A stretch of 64,000 nucleotides of DNA from Polaromonas eurypsychrophila (GCF_014641715.1 NZ_BMIG01000005.1:212393-276392); one strand, 5' to 3'; counted from the stretch's first letter, positions 17,240 to 26,332 are shown. Notes: generated by a model not told the origin, from the sequence alone. Numbers and translations are program-made.

Positions 17240-17444
17240 AGCCCCGTAAGCGTACTCGAAGCTTTTATGGGCCGCTATGGCCAAATCGCGGGCACGGACC
17301 AATGCTCGACGCTAATCCCGCGTTTTGAGCGACATCTTGATCTCGGGTCGTCCACTCCATCTGAAGCGCAAAGCCATTGGGAAAGACGACGCGGAAATAG
17401 TAAATACCGTGGCGAGAACGACGGATACAGGCCGGAAGGCGCAT
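17168..17444 (-). pseudogene. N-terminal fragment of a tyrosine recombinase, fused into the kinase frame
   Basis: From ATG 17444 the minus strand reads MRLPACIRRSRHGIYYFRV, a typical integrase N-terminus. A frameshift follows, and from 17350 a second frame gives RPEIKMSLKTRD, a TAG at 17312-17314, then RRALVRARDLAIAAHKSFEY and TWPSAEDIRKFE. This matches the SAM-like core-binding region of integrases. The second part is in frame with the histidine kinase. The fragment begins about 90 bases from the 3' end of tRNA-Asp, a usual integration site. The frameshift and stop show that it is dead as an integrase. Confidence 0.68.
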
Positions 17445-17502
17445 TGTGGTGGTCCTTGAATAGCCCACTGCAATGGCTCACCCGAAAATGGCCTTGAAAG
17501 AC

Positions 17503-17528
17503 AAAAGGCCCGATTTCTCGGGCCTTTT
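17503..17528 (-). terminator. Rho-independent terminator after the tRNA cluster
   Basis: A perfect 11-base-pair stem (AAAAGGCCCGA with TCGGGCCTTTT, loop TTTC) lies seven bases beyond the CCA end of tRNA-Asp. Read on the minus strand it ends in a T run, so it would end the tRNA transcript. Confidence 0.85.
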
Positions 17529-17535
17529 GAAGATT

Positions 17536-17612
17536 TGGCGGAGCGGACGGGACTCGAACCCGCGACCCCCGGCGTGACAGGCCGGTATTCTAACCAACTG
17601 AACTACCGCTCC
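17536..17612 (-). tRNA. tRNA-Asp (anticodon GTC)
   Basis: A 77-base tRNA on the minus strand with encoded CCA. It has the GGAGCGG acceptor arm, a TTCAGTTGG D-loop, the CCTGTCACG anticodon loop and GGGTTCGAGTCCC in the T arm. It is the last of three tRNAs in one transcript. Its 3' end faces the broken integrase, which makes it the probable integration site of the lost element. Confidence 0.95.
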
Positions 17613-17688
17613 TGGTAGATAGCGTTTGCTCTTGCGAGCCAAGTGCTAACGACTTGTGCCTTGCGCCTCACACGGGTGTGAAGAATGC

Positions 17689-17764
17689 TGGCGACCCTAA
17701 GGGGATTCGAACCCCTGTAGCCACCGTGAAAGGGTGGTGTCCTAGGCCTCTAGACGATAGGGTC
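17689..17764 (-). tRNA. tRNA-Glu (anticodon TTC)
   Basis: A 76-base cloverleaf on the minus strand with encoded CCA. The acceptor is GACCCTA, the anticodon loop contains CTTTCAC, and the T arm contains GGTTCGAATCC. It is the middle gene of the Ala-Glu-Asp cluster and lies next to gltX, which charges it. Confidence 0.95.
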
Positions 17765-17848
17765 TTAACCTTGGAACTTCCGGCAGCAGGTTTTTGCGTT
17801 GAACAAAGACCTGCCGAAAAAAATCTGAAAACTTTTTCGACAATTGAA

Positions 17849-17924
<76 letters not shown>

Positions 17925-17980
17925 GTATCAACCGAGCAGGTTTCCCTGCAACTGTCGAGCCTTGAATTATAGCCCGAAAT

Positions 17981-19384
17981 TCAGGCGCTATTCAAACGCT
18001 TCAAACGCGAAATCACCTTGGCCCTGTCCATCAGGGACAAAAGCGCATCCAGCGACGGGGTTTGCGTGCGCCCGGCCACCAGCACACGCACCGGCATCGC
18101 CAGTTGCGGCATCTTTAGGCCGGTCTCTGCCAGCACCTGCTTGATGACGGCGGCAATTGCCGGCTTGCTCCACTCGGCGCCCTGCAGCAACTCGGCCAGC
18201 CTGGCCAACGCAGGATGAATCTCGACGGGCGCATGTGCCTGGATCTCTTCGGCGGCCACTGGCACTTCGTTGACCAGCACAGCCATCCACTCGGCCAACT
18301 CGACCAGCGTGCTGCAGCGGTCTTTGAGCAGCGCACAGGCCGCCACACGGCGCGGTACATCGAGACCGGCCAAAGTGCGCTCGTCAAGGAAGGGCACGAC
18401 ATGTTCGGCCAGCTTCTCGTCGGGCATAGCCTTGAGATGCTGGGCGTTCACCCAGCGCAGCTTGGCCTCGTCAAATTGCGCAGCGCTCTTGCCAAGGTGA
18501 TCAAGGTTGAACCACTGCAGGAATTGTTCGCGGCTGAAAATTTCATCGTCGCCGTGGCTCCAACCCAGGCGCGCCAGGTAGTTGACCATGGCGTCGGGAA
18601 GGTAACCTTCTTTGGCGTACTGCGTGACGGCTTTGGCGCCGTTGCGTTTGCTCATCTTCTCGCCCTGCTCGTTGAGCACGGTCGGCAGGTGCGCATACAC
18701 CGGCACGTCCTTGCCCAGCGCACGGAAGATGTTGATCTGACGTGGCGTGTTGTTGACGTGGTCGTCGCCGCGGATCACATGCGTGATGCCCATGTCCATG
18801 TCGTCGACCACGACGCAGAAGTTGTAGGTCGGCGTGCCGTCGGGCCGCGCGATTACCAGGTCGTCGAGTTCGTCGTTGCTGATCTCGATGCGGCCCTTGA
18901 CCTTGTCGTCCCAGACCACGGCGCCGCCCTGCGGGTTCTTGAAGCGCAACACTGGCAGCACACCTTCGGGCACGGAAGGCAAGGTCTTGCCGGGTTCGGG
19001 CCGCCAGGTGCCGTCATAACGCGGCTTCTGCTTGTTGGCCATCTGTTGCTCGCGGAGCGCATCGAGTTCAGCCACGCTCATGTAACAGGGATAGACCAGG
19101 CCGTCAGCCACCATTTGTGCGAGCACCGCCTTGTAACGCGCCATGCGCTGCATCTGGTAGACCGGGCCTTCGTCGTAGTCCAGTCCCAGCCAGCGCATGC
19201 CTTCGATGATCACATCGACGGCTTCCTGCGATGAACGCTCGACATCGGTGTCCTCAATGCGCAGAATGAAGTCGCCGCCGGTGGAACGTGCAAACGCCCA
19301 CGGGTACAGCGCCGAGCGGATGTTGCCGAGGTGGATGAAGCCGGTGGGGGAAGGGGCGAAGCGGGTGCGGGTTTTGAGGGTCAT
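17981..19384 (-). CDS. gltX: Glutamate--tRNA ligase
   Basis: A 467-residue class I aminoacyl-tRNA synthetase that charges tRNA-Glu. The HIGH-type motif is in [15 protein letters not shown], followed by [10 protein letters not shown]; the KMSKS-type motif is [10 protein letters not shown]. Length is as expected for bacterial GluRS. Its ATG overlaps the metZ stop by four bases, so it is co-translated at the end of the folC-SPOR-cvpA-purF-metZ-gltX run. The three tRNA genes, including tRNA-Glu, follow directly. Confidence 0.96.
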   Translation of the reverse strand: MTLKTRTRFAPSPTGFIHLGNIRSALYPWAFARSTGGDFILRIEDTDVERSSQEAVDVIIEGMRWLGLDYDEGPVYQMQRMARYKAVLAQMVADGLVYPCYMSVAELDALREQQMANKQKPRYDGTWRPEPGKTLPSVPEGVLPVLRFKNPQGGAVVWDDKVKGRIEISNDELDDLVIARPDGTPTYNFCVVVDDMDMGITHVIRGDDHVNNTPRQINIFRALGKDVPVYAHLPTVLNEQGEKMSKRNGAKAVTQYAKEGYLPDAMVNYLARLGWSHGDDEIFSREQFLQWFNLDHLGKSAAQFDEAKLRWVNAQHLKAMPDEKLAEHVVPFLDERTLAGLDVPRRVAACALLKDRCSTLVELAEWMAVLVNEVPVAAEEIQAHAPVEIHPALARLAELLQGAEWSKPAIAAVIKQVLAETGLKMPQLAMPVRVLVAGRTQTPSLDALLSLMDRAKVISRLKRLNSA

Positions 19385-20610
19385 GCCAGGGTGTCCAGGC
19401 CACCAAGGCCACGAGAAAGGTCGGCCTTGATGTCGTCGATGTGGTCCAGCCCGACCGCCAGCCGGATCAGGCCCTGGCTGATGCCGGCGGCCTGGCGCTG
19501 CTCTTCGCTCAGGCGCCCGTGCGAGGTGGTGCCGGGGTGGCTGATGATGGTTTTGGTATCGCCCAAGTTGGTGGCGATGCTGATGACCTGCGTGCTGTCG
19601 ATCACATGGAACGCGTTCTTGCGCGCTGTCGCGACGTCGTCGCCGCGCAGGTCGAAGGACAGCACCGCGCCGCCCAGACCGGACTGCTGGCGCATCGCCA
19701 GATCATGCTGCGGGTGCGACTCGAGGCCGGGGTAATAAACACGGGCCACCTGCGGCTGCTGCTCGAGCCACTTTGCCACAGCCAGCGCGTTGGCGGACTG
19801 CGCCTGCATACGAATGCCCAGGGTTTCCAGCCCCTTGAGCACGACCCAGGCATTGAAGGGTGCCAGGGTCATGCCGGCGGTACGCACCACCGGGCCGAAC
19901 ACATCGACGATCAGTTTTTTCGGGCCGCACAAGGCGCCGGCCATGACCCGGCCTTGGCCGTCCAGGTACTTGGTGCCCGAATGCATGACCAGGTCGGCGC
20001 CAAACTCGGTGGGCCGCTGCAGCGCCGGCGAACAAAAGCAGTTGTCCACGGCCAGCAGTGCACCGACACCATGCGCGAGGTCGGCCAGCGCGGCGATGTC
20101 GCACACTTCGGTCAGCGGATTGGTCGGCGTCTCGGCAAACAGTAGTTTGGTGGTCGGGCGCAGCGCGGCCTTCCATTCGGCCACGTCGGTTTGCGACACA
20201 AAGGTGGTCTCGACGCCGAACTTGCCGAACTCGCGGCCGATCAGCGCAATCGTCGAGCCGAACATGGAGCGTGAACACACCACATGGTCGCCAGCCTTGA
20301 GCAGGCCCATACACATCATGAGAATGGCGCCCATGCCGGTGGACGCGCCTATCGCGGCCTCGGTGCCTTCCATGGCTGCAAGGCGGCGCTCAAAACTCGT
20401 GACCGTGGGATTCGAGGTGCGGCCGTAGGTGAAGCCCTCCTCGGTGCCAGAAAAACGCCGCGCCGAGGTCTCGGCATCAGGCTGCACAAAGCCACTGCTC
20501 AGGTACAACGCCTCGGAGTTTTCGCCATGCTGGCTGCGATCCAGCGCGACGCGCACGGCCAGCGTGTCGCGATGCAAATTGTCAGGAAGTTTCCGCTCGC
20601 TCACGTTCAT
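19381..20610 (-). CDS. metZ: O-succinylhomoserine sulfhydrylase
   Basis: A 409-residue PLP enzyme of the Cys/Met metabolism family. It makes homocysteine from O-succinylhomoserine and sulfide in methionine synthesis. The PLP lysine is Lys214 in [13 protein letters not shown]. The N-terminus ([21 protein letters not shown]) and the position next to purF are those of MetZ rather than MetB. It overlaps purF and gltX by four bases at each end, pointing to one operon. No SAM riboswitch is apparent in the region. Confidence 0.93.
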   Translation of the reverse strand: MNVSERKLPDNLHRDTLAVRVALDRSQHGENSEALYLSSGFVQPDAETSARRFSGTEEGFTYGRTSNPTVTSFERRLAAMEGTEAAIGASTGMGAILMMCMGLLKAGDHVVCSRSMFGSTIALIGREFGKFGVETTFVSQTDVAEWKAALRPTTKLLFAETPTNPLTEVCDIAALADLAHGVGALLAVDNCFCSPALQRPTEFGADLVMHSGTKYLDGQGRVMAGALCGPKKLIVDVFGPVVRTAGMTLAPFNAWVVLKGLETLGIRMQAQSANALAVAKWLEQQPQVARVYYPGLESHPQHDLAMRQQSGLGGAVLSFDLRGDDVATARKNAFHVIDSTQVISIATNLGDTKTIISHPGTTSHGRLSEEQRQAAGISQGLIRLAVGLDHIDDIKADLSRGLGGLDTLA

Positions 20611-22124
20611 GCCTCCTGCGGGTTGGGCAGGGCCAGGCGCGACACATCAACCTCGTTCTCTTCGCTGCTGTCAACGCGACCGGCGTTCATTTTGGCGATG
20701 CTTTCGGGCGTGATGTCCCCGGTGATGTAGACGCCGTCAAAGCAGGAAGCGTCGAAGCCGTCGAGGTTTTTATTGAGCGAGCCGATGGCGCGTTTCATGC
20801 CCTCCACGTCCTGGTAAATCAACGCGTCGCAGCCAATCGCCACGCGAATTTCCTCGACTGTGCGGTCATGCGCAACCAGTTCGTCGGCGGTCGGCATGTC
20901 GATGCCGTAGACATTGGGGTAACGCACCGGCGGCGCGGCGCTGGCCAGGTAGACTTTTTTGGCGCCGGCGTCTCGCGCCATCTGCACAATTTCGCGGCTG
21001 GTCGTGCCGCGCACGATGGAATCATCCACCAGCAGCACGTTGCGGCCCTTGAACTCGCTGGCAATCACATTGAGTTTTTGGCGCACGGATTTTTTGCGCA
21101 CACCCTGGCCCGGCATGATGAAGGTGCGGCCGACATAACGGTTCTTCACAAAACCTTCGCGGTAGGGGATACCCAGCAAGTGCGCAAGCTGCGTGGCACT
21201 GGGTCGGCTGGACTCGGGGATCGGGATGATCACGTCGATCTCGTTGGGCGGCACGGTCGAGACCACGCGTTTGGCCAGCGTTTCGCCGAGGTTCAGCCGC
21301 GCCTGGTAGACCGAGATGCCGTCGAGCACCGAATCCGGCCGCGCGAGGTAGACAAATTCAAAGATACAGGGCTTGAGCTGGGCGTTGACAGCGCATTGCT
21401 CGGCGTGCACCGTGCCTTCGAGGTCGACAAACACGGCTTCGCCGGGTGCGATGTCGCGCACAAACTGGTGCGAGGTGCCTTCGAGGGCGACCGACTCGCT
21501 GGCCACCATCACGGTGTTGCCGCTGTCGTTCTGGCCGCGGCCCAGGCACAGCGGGCGGATGCCGAAGGGATCACGAAAGGCCAGCAGGCCGTGGCCGGCG
21601 ACCAGCGCCACCACCGCGTAAGAACCCTTAACACGCTTGTGCACACCGCGCACCGCGGCGAACACGTCGGCGGGTGTCAGCGGCAGGCCGCGGGTGGTTT
21701 TTTCGAGCTCGTGCGCCAGCACGTTGAGCAGCACCTCGGAGTCGCTGTCGGTGTTGATGTGGCGGTGGTCGGTGGTGAACAGCTCGGCCTTGAGTTCAGC
21801 AGCGTTGGTCAGGTTGCCGTTGTGCGACAGCACCAGGCCAAACGGCGCATTCACGTAGAAAGGCTGGGCTTCGTCCTCACTGTAGGCATTGCCTGCGGTC
21901 GGGTAACGTACCTGACCCAGACCCACGGTGCCGGGCAGCGCGCGCATGTTGCGGGTACGAAACACGTCGCGCACCATGCCTTTGGCCTTGTGCATGAAAA
22001 ACTTGCGGCCCTGCTGCGTGACGATGCCCGCGGCGTCCTGCCCGCGATGCTGCAGCAGCAGCAGGCCGTCATAAATCAGCTGGTTCACCGGGGCGTTGCT
22101 GACAACACCGACTATTCCGCACAT
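20607..22124 (-). CDS. purF: Amidophosphoribosyltransferase
   Basis: A 505-residue enzyme that makes 5-phosphoribosylamine from PRPP and glutamine, the first step of purine synthesis. The N-terminal nucleophile is Cys2 in MCGIVGVVSN, which starts the Ntn glutaminase domain. The C-terminal phosphoribosyltransferase domain has VLLVDDSIVRGTTS. It lies between cvpA and metZ, as is common in this family of bacteria. The upstream 139-base gap to cvpA holds a dispersed repeat at 22165-22262. Confidence 0.96.
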   Translation of the reverse strand: MCGIVGVVSNAPVNQLIYDGLLLLQHRGQDAAGIVTQQGRKFFMHKAKGMVRDVFRTRNMRALPGTVGLGQVRYPTAGNAYSEDEAQPFYVNAPFGLVLSHNGNLTNAAELKAELFTTDHRHINTDSDSEVLLNVLAHELEKTTRGLPLTPADVFAAVRGVHKRVKGSYAVVALVAGHGLLAFRDPFGIRPLCLGRGQNDSGNTVMVASESVALEGTSHQFVRDIAPGEAVFVDLEGTVHAEQCAVNAQLKPCIFEFVYLARPDSVLDGISVYQARLNLGETLAKRVVSTVPPNEIDVIIPIPESSRPSATQLAHLLGIPYREGFVKNRYVGRTFIMPGQGVRKKSVRQKLNVIASEFKGRNVLLVDDSIVRGTTSREIVQMARDAGAKKVYLASAAPPVRYPNVYGIDMPTADELVAHDRTVEEIRVAIGCDALIYQDVEGMKRAIGSLNKNLDGFDASCFDGVYITGDITPESIAKMNAGRVDSSEENEVDVSRLALPNPQEA

Positions 22125-22164
22125 ATGTATCTACTTTCGTTCATAAAATCGATCGACACGAAGT

Positions 22165-22262
22165 GCGCCGCGCAGGACCGCCCCAAGCAAGCACAGCCCC
22201 GGAACCCGGTGCCAGGGGCAGCGCACCGGCGAAGGCGCACGCAGTGACAAGCGTCGGGGCCC
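22165..22262 (+). repeat. GC-rich dispersed repeat, type 2, copy a
   Basis: One of at least five related copies in the window (others near 36820, 43347, 44101 and 44831). The shared core reads CCGCCCCAAGCAAG, then an AGCCCC / GGGGCAG inverted repeat and a tail close to CACGCAGTG-N-CGTGGGGGC. This copy sits in the purF-cvpA gap, inside the operon. Confidence 0.65.
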
Positions 22263-22263
22263 A

Positions 22264-22749
22264 TCAATCCAGGTACTTTCCGAACTGTTCGGGCAGCACC
22301 GGCTTGAGTCCCTTGAGTGCAACGGTCAGTACCTCGGCGCCACGCGACTCCTGCCACCACACGGCGCTTTTGAAGGCGGTCATGTTGATGACCACCGTCA
22401 CCGCCAGCAGCAAAATCACGCCGCGCACCAGGCCGAAAGCTGCGCCTAGTGTGCGGTCCACCGGCCGCAGACCGATGGCGTCCACCAGCTTCTTTATCAA
22501 CACCGCCACCAGGCCCGCCGCAAACACGGCCCCAATAAAAACCAGCACAAAAGCCGCCGCATAACGCACCGGCTCCGAGGCGCTTTGCAAAGGCAGCAGC
22601 AGCGCCACTTCGGGCGCAACCCACTGCGCCAGATAAAACGACAGTGCCCAACCCAGCACCGACAACACCTCGTACACCAGGCCGCGCCAGGCGCCTATCA
22701 GCAGCGAAAGCGCCAGCACCCCCAGAAAAGCCAGATCGACAACGGCCAC
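22264..22749 (-). CDS. cvpA: CvpA family membrane protein
   Basis: A 161-residue inner-membrane protein with four hydrophobic segments, matching the colicin V production protein family. Typical motifs are FLGVLALSLLIGAWRGLVYE near the N-terminus (core GAWRGLVYE) and DRTLGAAFGLVRG in the third quarter. It lies just upstream of purF, as in many proteobacteria; the function in purine-linked membrane physiology is unclear. It follows the SPOR gene by 13 bases. Confidence 0.92.
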   Translation of the reverse strand: MAVVDLAFLGVLALSLLIGAWRGLVYEVLSVLGWALSFYLAQWVAPEVALLLPLQSASEPVRYAAAFVLVFIGAVFAAGLVAVLIKKLVDAIGLRPVDRTLGAAFGLVRGVILLLAVTVVINMTAFKSAVWWQESRGAEVLTVALKGLKPVLPEQFGKYLD

Positions 22750-22762
22750 GGCGCGCTAGTAC

Positions 22763-23509
22763 TTATAAAGTCAGGATGGCCGCTGGCAAATCAAGCCCCT
22801 TGATCTTGCTGGCCGCCTTGTCGGCGTCCGCCCTGGTGGCAAACGGCCCGACCCGTACCCGGATGCGCTTGCCGTCCTTGGTATCGGCCACCTGGGTATA
22901 GGTTTTCAGCCCCGCCCTTTCGAGCTTCTGTCGCACTTCGCGCGCCTTGTCGTCATCGGCAAACGCACCCACCTGCACCACCAGCCGGCCTTCGGTCTCG
23001 GCGTTGGCCACCTTGGCGGCTGGCGCGGGCGCCACCGGCTTGCCTTCGAGCAAGGCCTTGGCACGCGCCGCCTCGTCACTGGTCGCAGCCGGCTTGGCGG
23101 CCACTTTGGGCTCTGGTTTTGCTTCTGTTTTAATAGCGCTCTGGACAGGCGGGACAAGGGCTGCAGGCTTTTCCGATACGATTTCTTCACGCGGCGCAAG
23201 GCTGGACGGCACCGCCACTTTTTCGCTGGCGGCGGCAGGCGCACTGGCTGCGACCTTGGGCGCGGGCGCCGGCATCACCAACGGCTTGACAGTATTTTTG
23301 CCGGGGATTTCAATCGCGATGTCGACCGCCACAGGCCGCGGCTGGGTGTCGAACAACAGCGGGAAACCGACTACACCGATCAATACCAGCACCACGGCAC
23401 CGATCAGTCGGTGCTTGGCGCGTTTGCGCATGGCCTCGACACTCTCGGCGGGACCGGCCGCCCCGGCAGCGGTGGTGGATGAGCCCCGGCGAAAGTTGAA
23501 AAACGGCAT
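22763..23509 (-). CDS. SPOR-domain membrane protein (DedD/FtsN-like)
   Basis: A 248-residue protein. It has a short cytoplasmic N-terminus, one membrane anchor at about residues 34-53 (LIGAVVLVLIGVVGFPLLF), a long alanine/proline/lysine-rich linker and a C-terminal SPOR domain (about 170-248, RLVVQVGAFADDDKAREVRQ, core VQVGAFADD). SPOR domains bind denuded peptidoglycan at the division site. The linker at about 23120-23172 overlaps a copy of the GCTAT-type dispersed repeat. It sits between folC and cvpA, the normal DedD position. Confidence 0.9.
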   Translation of the reverse strand: MPFFNFRRGSSTTAAGAAGPAESVEAMRKRAKHRLIGAVVLVLIGVVGFPLLFDTQPRPVAVDIAIEIPGKNTVKPLVMPAPAPKVAASAPAAASEKVAVPSSLAPREEIVSEKPAALVPPVQSAIKTEAKPEPKVAAKPAATSDEAARAKALLEGKPVAPAPAAKVANAETEGRLVVQVGAFADDDKAREVRQKLERAGLKTYTQVADTKDGKRIRVRVGPFATRADADKAASKIKGLDLPAAILTL

Positions 23510-23526
23510 GTTGGTGGCGGTGTCCG

Positions 23527-24855
23527 TTAGGTATCGGTTGATGATGGCGCGGGACGCCCTGGCATGGCGTGCGGGGCAAAAAGACGGGGCAGACCCTCTT
23601 TCAACACAGCCCCCACCGTATAGAACGATCCGAACACCACAATTCTATCAGCGGGGTCTGCGGCGGCCACCGCCGCCTGCAGGGCCTGGACCGGGGTGGC
23701 GAACACCTGTGCGCTGGCGTCCGGGCGCCGGTTACCGGCCTGCCAGCGAGCCATCAAACCGGCACCGCTGGCCGCGCGCGGCGTCGGCAGATCGCTGAAA
23801 TACCAGCGATCCACCATGGGCCCGACACGCTGCAGCATGGCCGCCAGGTCCTTGTCGGCCATGGCGCCGAAAACCGCATGGGTGCAGGGGTAAAAACCCA
23901 TGGCGTCGAGGTTTTCGGCCAGCGCCGCGACCGAGTGCGGGTTGTGCGCCACATCCAGCACCAGCGTCGGCTGGCCGGAGATGATCTGAAAGCGACCCGG
24001 CAGCTCGACCATGCCCAGCCCATTGCGCACCGCCTGCGCCGTCACCGGCAGCCGGTCGCGCAGCGCCGTCAGGGCCGCCAGCACGCCGGCGGCGTTGACC
24101 AGCTGGTTGGCGCCACGCAAGGCCGGATAGGCCAGGCCGGCATACCTACGGCCGCGGCCAGCCCAGGCCCACTGCAGCTTGTCGCCGGAAAAATTGAAGT
24201 CACGGCCCAGCCGCCACAGGTCAGCGCCCACTTCGACAGCATGGTCCAGCACGCTTTGCGGCGGAACCGGGTCGCCGACCACCACCGGCTTGCCGGCGCG
24301 CATGATGCCGGCCTTCTCGAAGCCAATGGCTTCGCGGTCGACACCCAGCAGTTCGGTGTGGTCGATATCGATGCTGGTGATCAGGGCGCAGTCGGTATCG
24401 ATGATGTTGACCGAATCGAGCCGCCCGCCCACACCGACCTCCAGGATCACAACGTCCAGCTTCGCCTCGGCCAGCAGGCTGAAGATGGCCAGCATGGTGA
24501 ACTCGAAATAGGTCAGCGAGGTGTTGCCACGCAGCGCCTCGACGCGTTCGAAGTGCGGCAGCAACGCTTGCCCCTGCACCATCTCGCCGCGGACCCGGCA
24601 GCGTTCCTCGAAATGCACCAGGTGCGGGGAGGTGTAGACCCCGGTTCGGTAACCGGCCTGCCCGAGGATGGCCTCAAGCATGGCGCAGCTCGATCCTTTG
24701 CCATTGGTGCCGGCCACGGTGATGACCGGGCAGTCAAAAGCCAGGCCCATCCCGTGGGCCACACCGCGAACCCGGTCCAGGCCGAGGTCAATTGCGGTGG
24801 GGTGCAGGCGCTCGCAGTAAGCGAGCCAGTCGTCCAGGGTAGTGAGCTTGTCCAT
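23527..24855 (-). CDS. folC: Bifunctional folylpolyglutamate/dihydrofolate synthase
   Basis: A 442-residue Mur-ligase-fold enzyme that adds glutamate to dihydropteroate and tetrahydrofolate. The ATP loop is TVAGTNGKGSSCAM, followed by the family motif YTSPHLVHFEERCRV and LDVVILEVGVGGRLDSVN. The C-terminal domain carries VLDVAHNPHSV. It is the first gene of the minus-strand run down to gltX. No anomalies. Confidence 0.95.
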   Translation of the reverse strand: MDKLTTLDDWLAYCERLHPTAIDLGLDRVRGVAHGMGLAFDCPVITVAGTNGKGSSCAMLEAILGQAGYRTGVYTSPHLVHFEERCRVRGEMVQGQALLPHFERVEALRGNTSLTYFEFTMLAIFSLLAEAKLDVVILEVGVGGRLDSVNIIDTDCALITSIDIDHTELLGVDREAIGFEKAGIMRAGKPVVVGDPVPPQSVLDHAVEVGADLWRLGRDFNFSGDKLQWAWAGRGRRYAGLAYPALRGANQLVNAAGVLAALTALRDRLPVTAQAVRNGLGMVELPGRFQIISGQPTLVLDVAHNPHSVAALAENLDAMGFYPCTHAVFGAMADKDLAAMLQRVGPMVDRWYFSDLPTPRAASGAGLMARWQAGNRRPDASAQVFATPVQALQAAVAAADPADRIVVFGSFYTVGAVLKEGLPRLFAPHAMPGRPAPSSTDT

Positions 24856-24933
24856 AGAGGCACTATTGTCGCCGCTGGCGCCCCGGCACCGCCTCTGCGT
24901 CAGCCTGTAACTCTTGCCTCCACGACTTGTTTT

Positions 24934-24991
24934 GCTATTGAATTAATAGCTGCTTGCGCCCGCTCGCCATGGGCTGAGGCCCGATTTGATA
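24934..24991 (+). repeat. GCTAT-type dispersed repeat, intergenic copy
   Basis: The core is GCTATTGAATTAATAGC followed by TGCTTGCGCC and GGGCTGAGGCCCGATTTG. It lies in the divergent gap between folC and the ArsC/Spx-like gene. Related sequences occur inside four genes of this window (near 23120, 44515, 53228 and 57260). Confidence 0.65.
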
Positions 24992-25015
24992 CACAAATCA
25001 TGCGAAAATTGTCGC

Positions 25016-25363
25016 ATGATCACCGTTTACGGCATTTCCAACTGCGACACCGTCAAAAAGGCCCGCGCCTGGCTGGCTACCCAAGGTCTGGCCCATGAAT
25101 TCCATGATTTCAAGAAGCTGGGAATCCCGGCGGCAAGACTGCGAATCTGGGAACAGGCGGTCGGCTGGCACAAGCTGCTGAACCGCCAGGGCACCACCTG
25201 GCGCAAGCTGGACCCCGGCGAGCAGGCCAGCGCCACGGACGCCGCCGGCGCACTGACCGTGATGCAAGCCCACGCCAGTGTGATCAAACGTCCGGTGGTC
25301 GAGTGGCCGGGCGGGCAAATCACGGTGGGCTTCGAGCCGACAGCCTGGGGGGCGCTGGCCTGA
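25016..25363 (+). CDS. ArsC/Spx-family protein (YffB-like)
   Basis: A 115-residue thioredoxin-fold protein. The start MITVYGISNCDTVKKARAWL is diagnostic of the YffB/Spx branch of the ArsC family. It carries a single cysteine in NCDTVKKA, so it is not a classical arsenate reductase. A later KRPVVEW segment is also typical. ATG 25016 fits family length; an upstream start at 24986 would add ten unrelated residues. Its physiological role is unknown, probably glutathione-linked reduction. It is transcribed alone. Confidence 0.88.
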   Translation: MITVYGISNCDTVKKARAWLATQGLAHEFHDFKKLGIPAARLRIWEQAVGWHKLLNRQGTTWRKLDPGEQASATDAAGALTVMQAHASVIKRPVVEWPGGQITVGFEPTAWGALA

Positions 25364-25523
25364 GCATGTGGGGGGGGCCGAAGGGGTTTGTAAAACTGTC
25401 GGCCAGCTTTACAGTGATTTACCTGAACTTGTGTGCACCAAAAGCGCTCTGAATCATTAAACTGGAAGCTGTTTATTTGGCCCGCCTTCACGGCATTTCA
25501 GCGGGCTGAAAAGGATGTGAATC

Positions 25524-26315
25524 ATGAAAAAAATACTTTTGTTATCGACGGTTGCCGCAGCCTCCAGCCTGTTTGCCGTGAATGCGTCGGCCATGGATAT
25601 CCTGGCACGGGTGCTCTCCAGCACGCCGGTGGTGCAGCAGGTCGGCGTGCCGCAGCAGGTCTGCACCACGCAGCCCATGGTCACGCAGTCGCCGGGCTCC
25701 GGCGCCGGTGCGGTGATGGGCGCCTTGGCTGGTGGCGCCATGGGCAATGCCATCGGTGACGGTGGCGGCCGCGCACTGGCAACCATGATTGGCCTGGTGG
25801 GCGGCGCGATGGTCGGCAACAACATCGAAGGCAACCGCACCCAGGTGCAAAACGTGCAGCAATGCGGCATCCAGACCAGTTATGAAAACCGCACCACACA
25901 CTACAACGTGGTCTACGAATACGCCGACAAGCAGTACAACATCCAGATGCCCAGCGATCCCGGCCTGTATGTGCGCTTGCAGGTGACACCGGTCGGTGCC
26001 CTGCCCTCGCCACAGGCGTCGGTGCAGCGCGGTTACGCCCAACCCCAGCAGGCCCAGCCCATGTATGGACAGCCTGTGTATACCCAGCCGGTGTATTCAC
26101 AGCCGGTGTATTCACAGCCGGTGTATTCACAGCCGGTGTATTCACAACCGGTGTATTCACAACCGGTTTACAGCCAGCCGGTGTATGTGCAGCAAGCACC
26201 GGTGGGGGCTTACCCCGGTTATTACTCGCGGCCTTATTACCCGCCGATTGGCCTGTCGCTTAATTTCGGCTACAGCCGTGGTGGGCACGGACATGGGCAC
26301 CGCCACTGGCGTTAA
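25524..26315 (+). CDS. Exported glycine-zipper protein with tandem QPVYS repeats
   Basis: A 263-residue exported protein. Residues 1-23 are a clear signal peptide (MKKILLLSTVAAASSLFAVNASA, cleaved after ASA). Residues about 57-100 form a glycine-zipper membrane segment (GAGAVMGALAGGAMGNAIG, MIGLVGGAMVGNNIEG). A small domain with YNVVYEYADKQYNIQMP follows. Residues about 183-222 are eight QPVY-x units encoded by 15-base tandem repeats. The tail is rich in Tyr, Gly and His. Glycine-zipper 2TM proteins sit in the outer membrane or envelope. The function is unknown. It is followed by a strong terminator. Confidence 0.8.
   Translation: MKKILLLSTVAAASSLFAVNASAMDILARVLSSTPVVQQVGVPQQVCTTQPMVTQSPGSGAGAVMGALAGGAMGNAIGDGGGRALATMIGLVGGAMVGNNIEGNRTQVQNVQQCGIQTSYENRTTHYNVVYEYADKQYNIQMPSDPGLYVRLQVTPVGALPSPQASVQRGYAQPQQAQPMYGQPVYTQPVYSQPVYSQPVYSQPVYSQPVYSQPVYSQPVYVQQAPVGAYPGYYSRPYYPPIGLSLNFGYSRGGHGHGHRHWR
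26070..26189 (+). repeat. Eight tandem 15-base units inside the glycine-zipper gene
   Basis: Units of CAGCCGGTGTATTCA, each coding for QPVYS, repeat eight times with the central four to five almost identical at DNA level. All units are a multiple of three, so gain or loss changes length without breaking the frame. Confidence 0.95.
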
Positions 26316-26332
26316 GCGCTGCGAACTCGCGT

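Noticed and set aside
17536..17612. A second attachment-site copy of the tRNA-Asp 3' end marking the island's far boundary
   Set aside because: By eye I found no convincing repeat of the tRNA-Asp 3' end on the left side. A proper repeat search would be needed, so no att pair is claimed.
20868..22247. Open frame of 459 codons on the plus strand opposite purF
   Set aside because: Antisense shadow of purF with no family motif; it also runs through the intergenic repeat.
23569..25098. Open frame of 509 codons on the plus strand opposite folC
   Set aside because: It is the antisense of folC. High-GC third positions open long antisense frames, and its composition (His, Gln, Arg, Gly rich) is typical of such shadows. 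folC has full family motifs.
26070..26189. Possible CRISPR array
   Set aside because: The repeats are 15 bases, directly adjacent without spacers, and in frame with a protein. No CRISPR array or cas gene was seen in the window.
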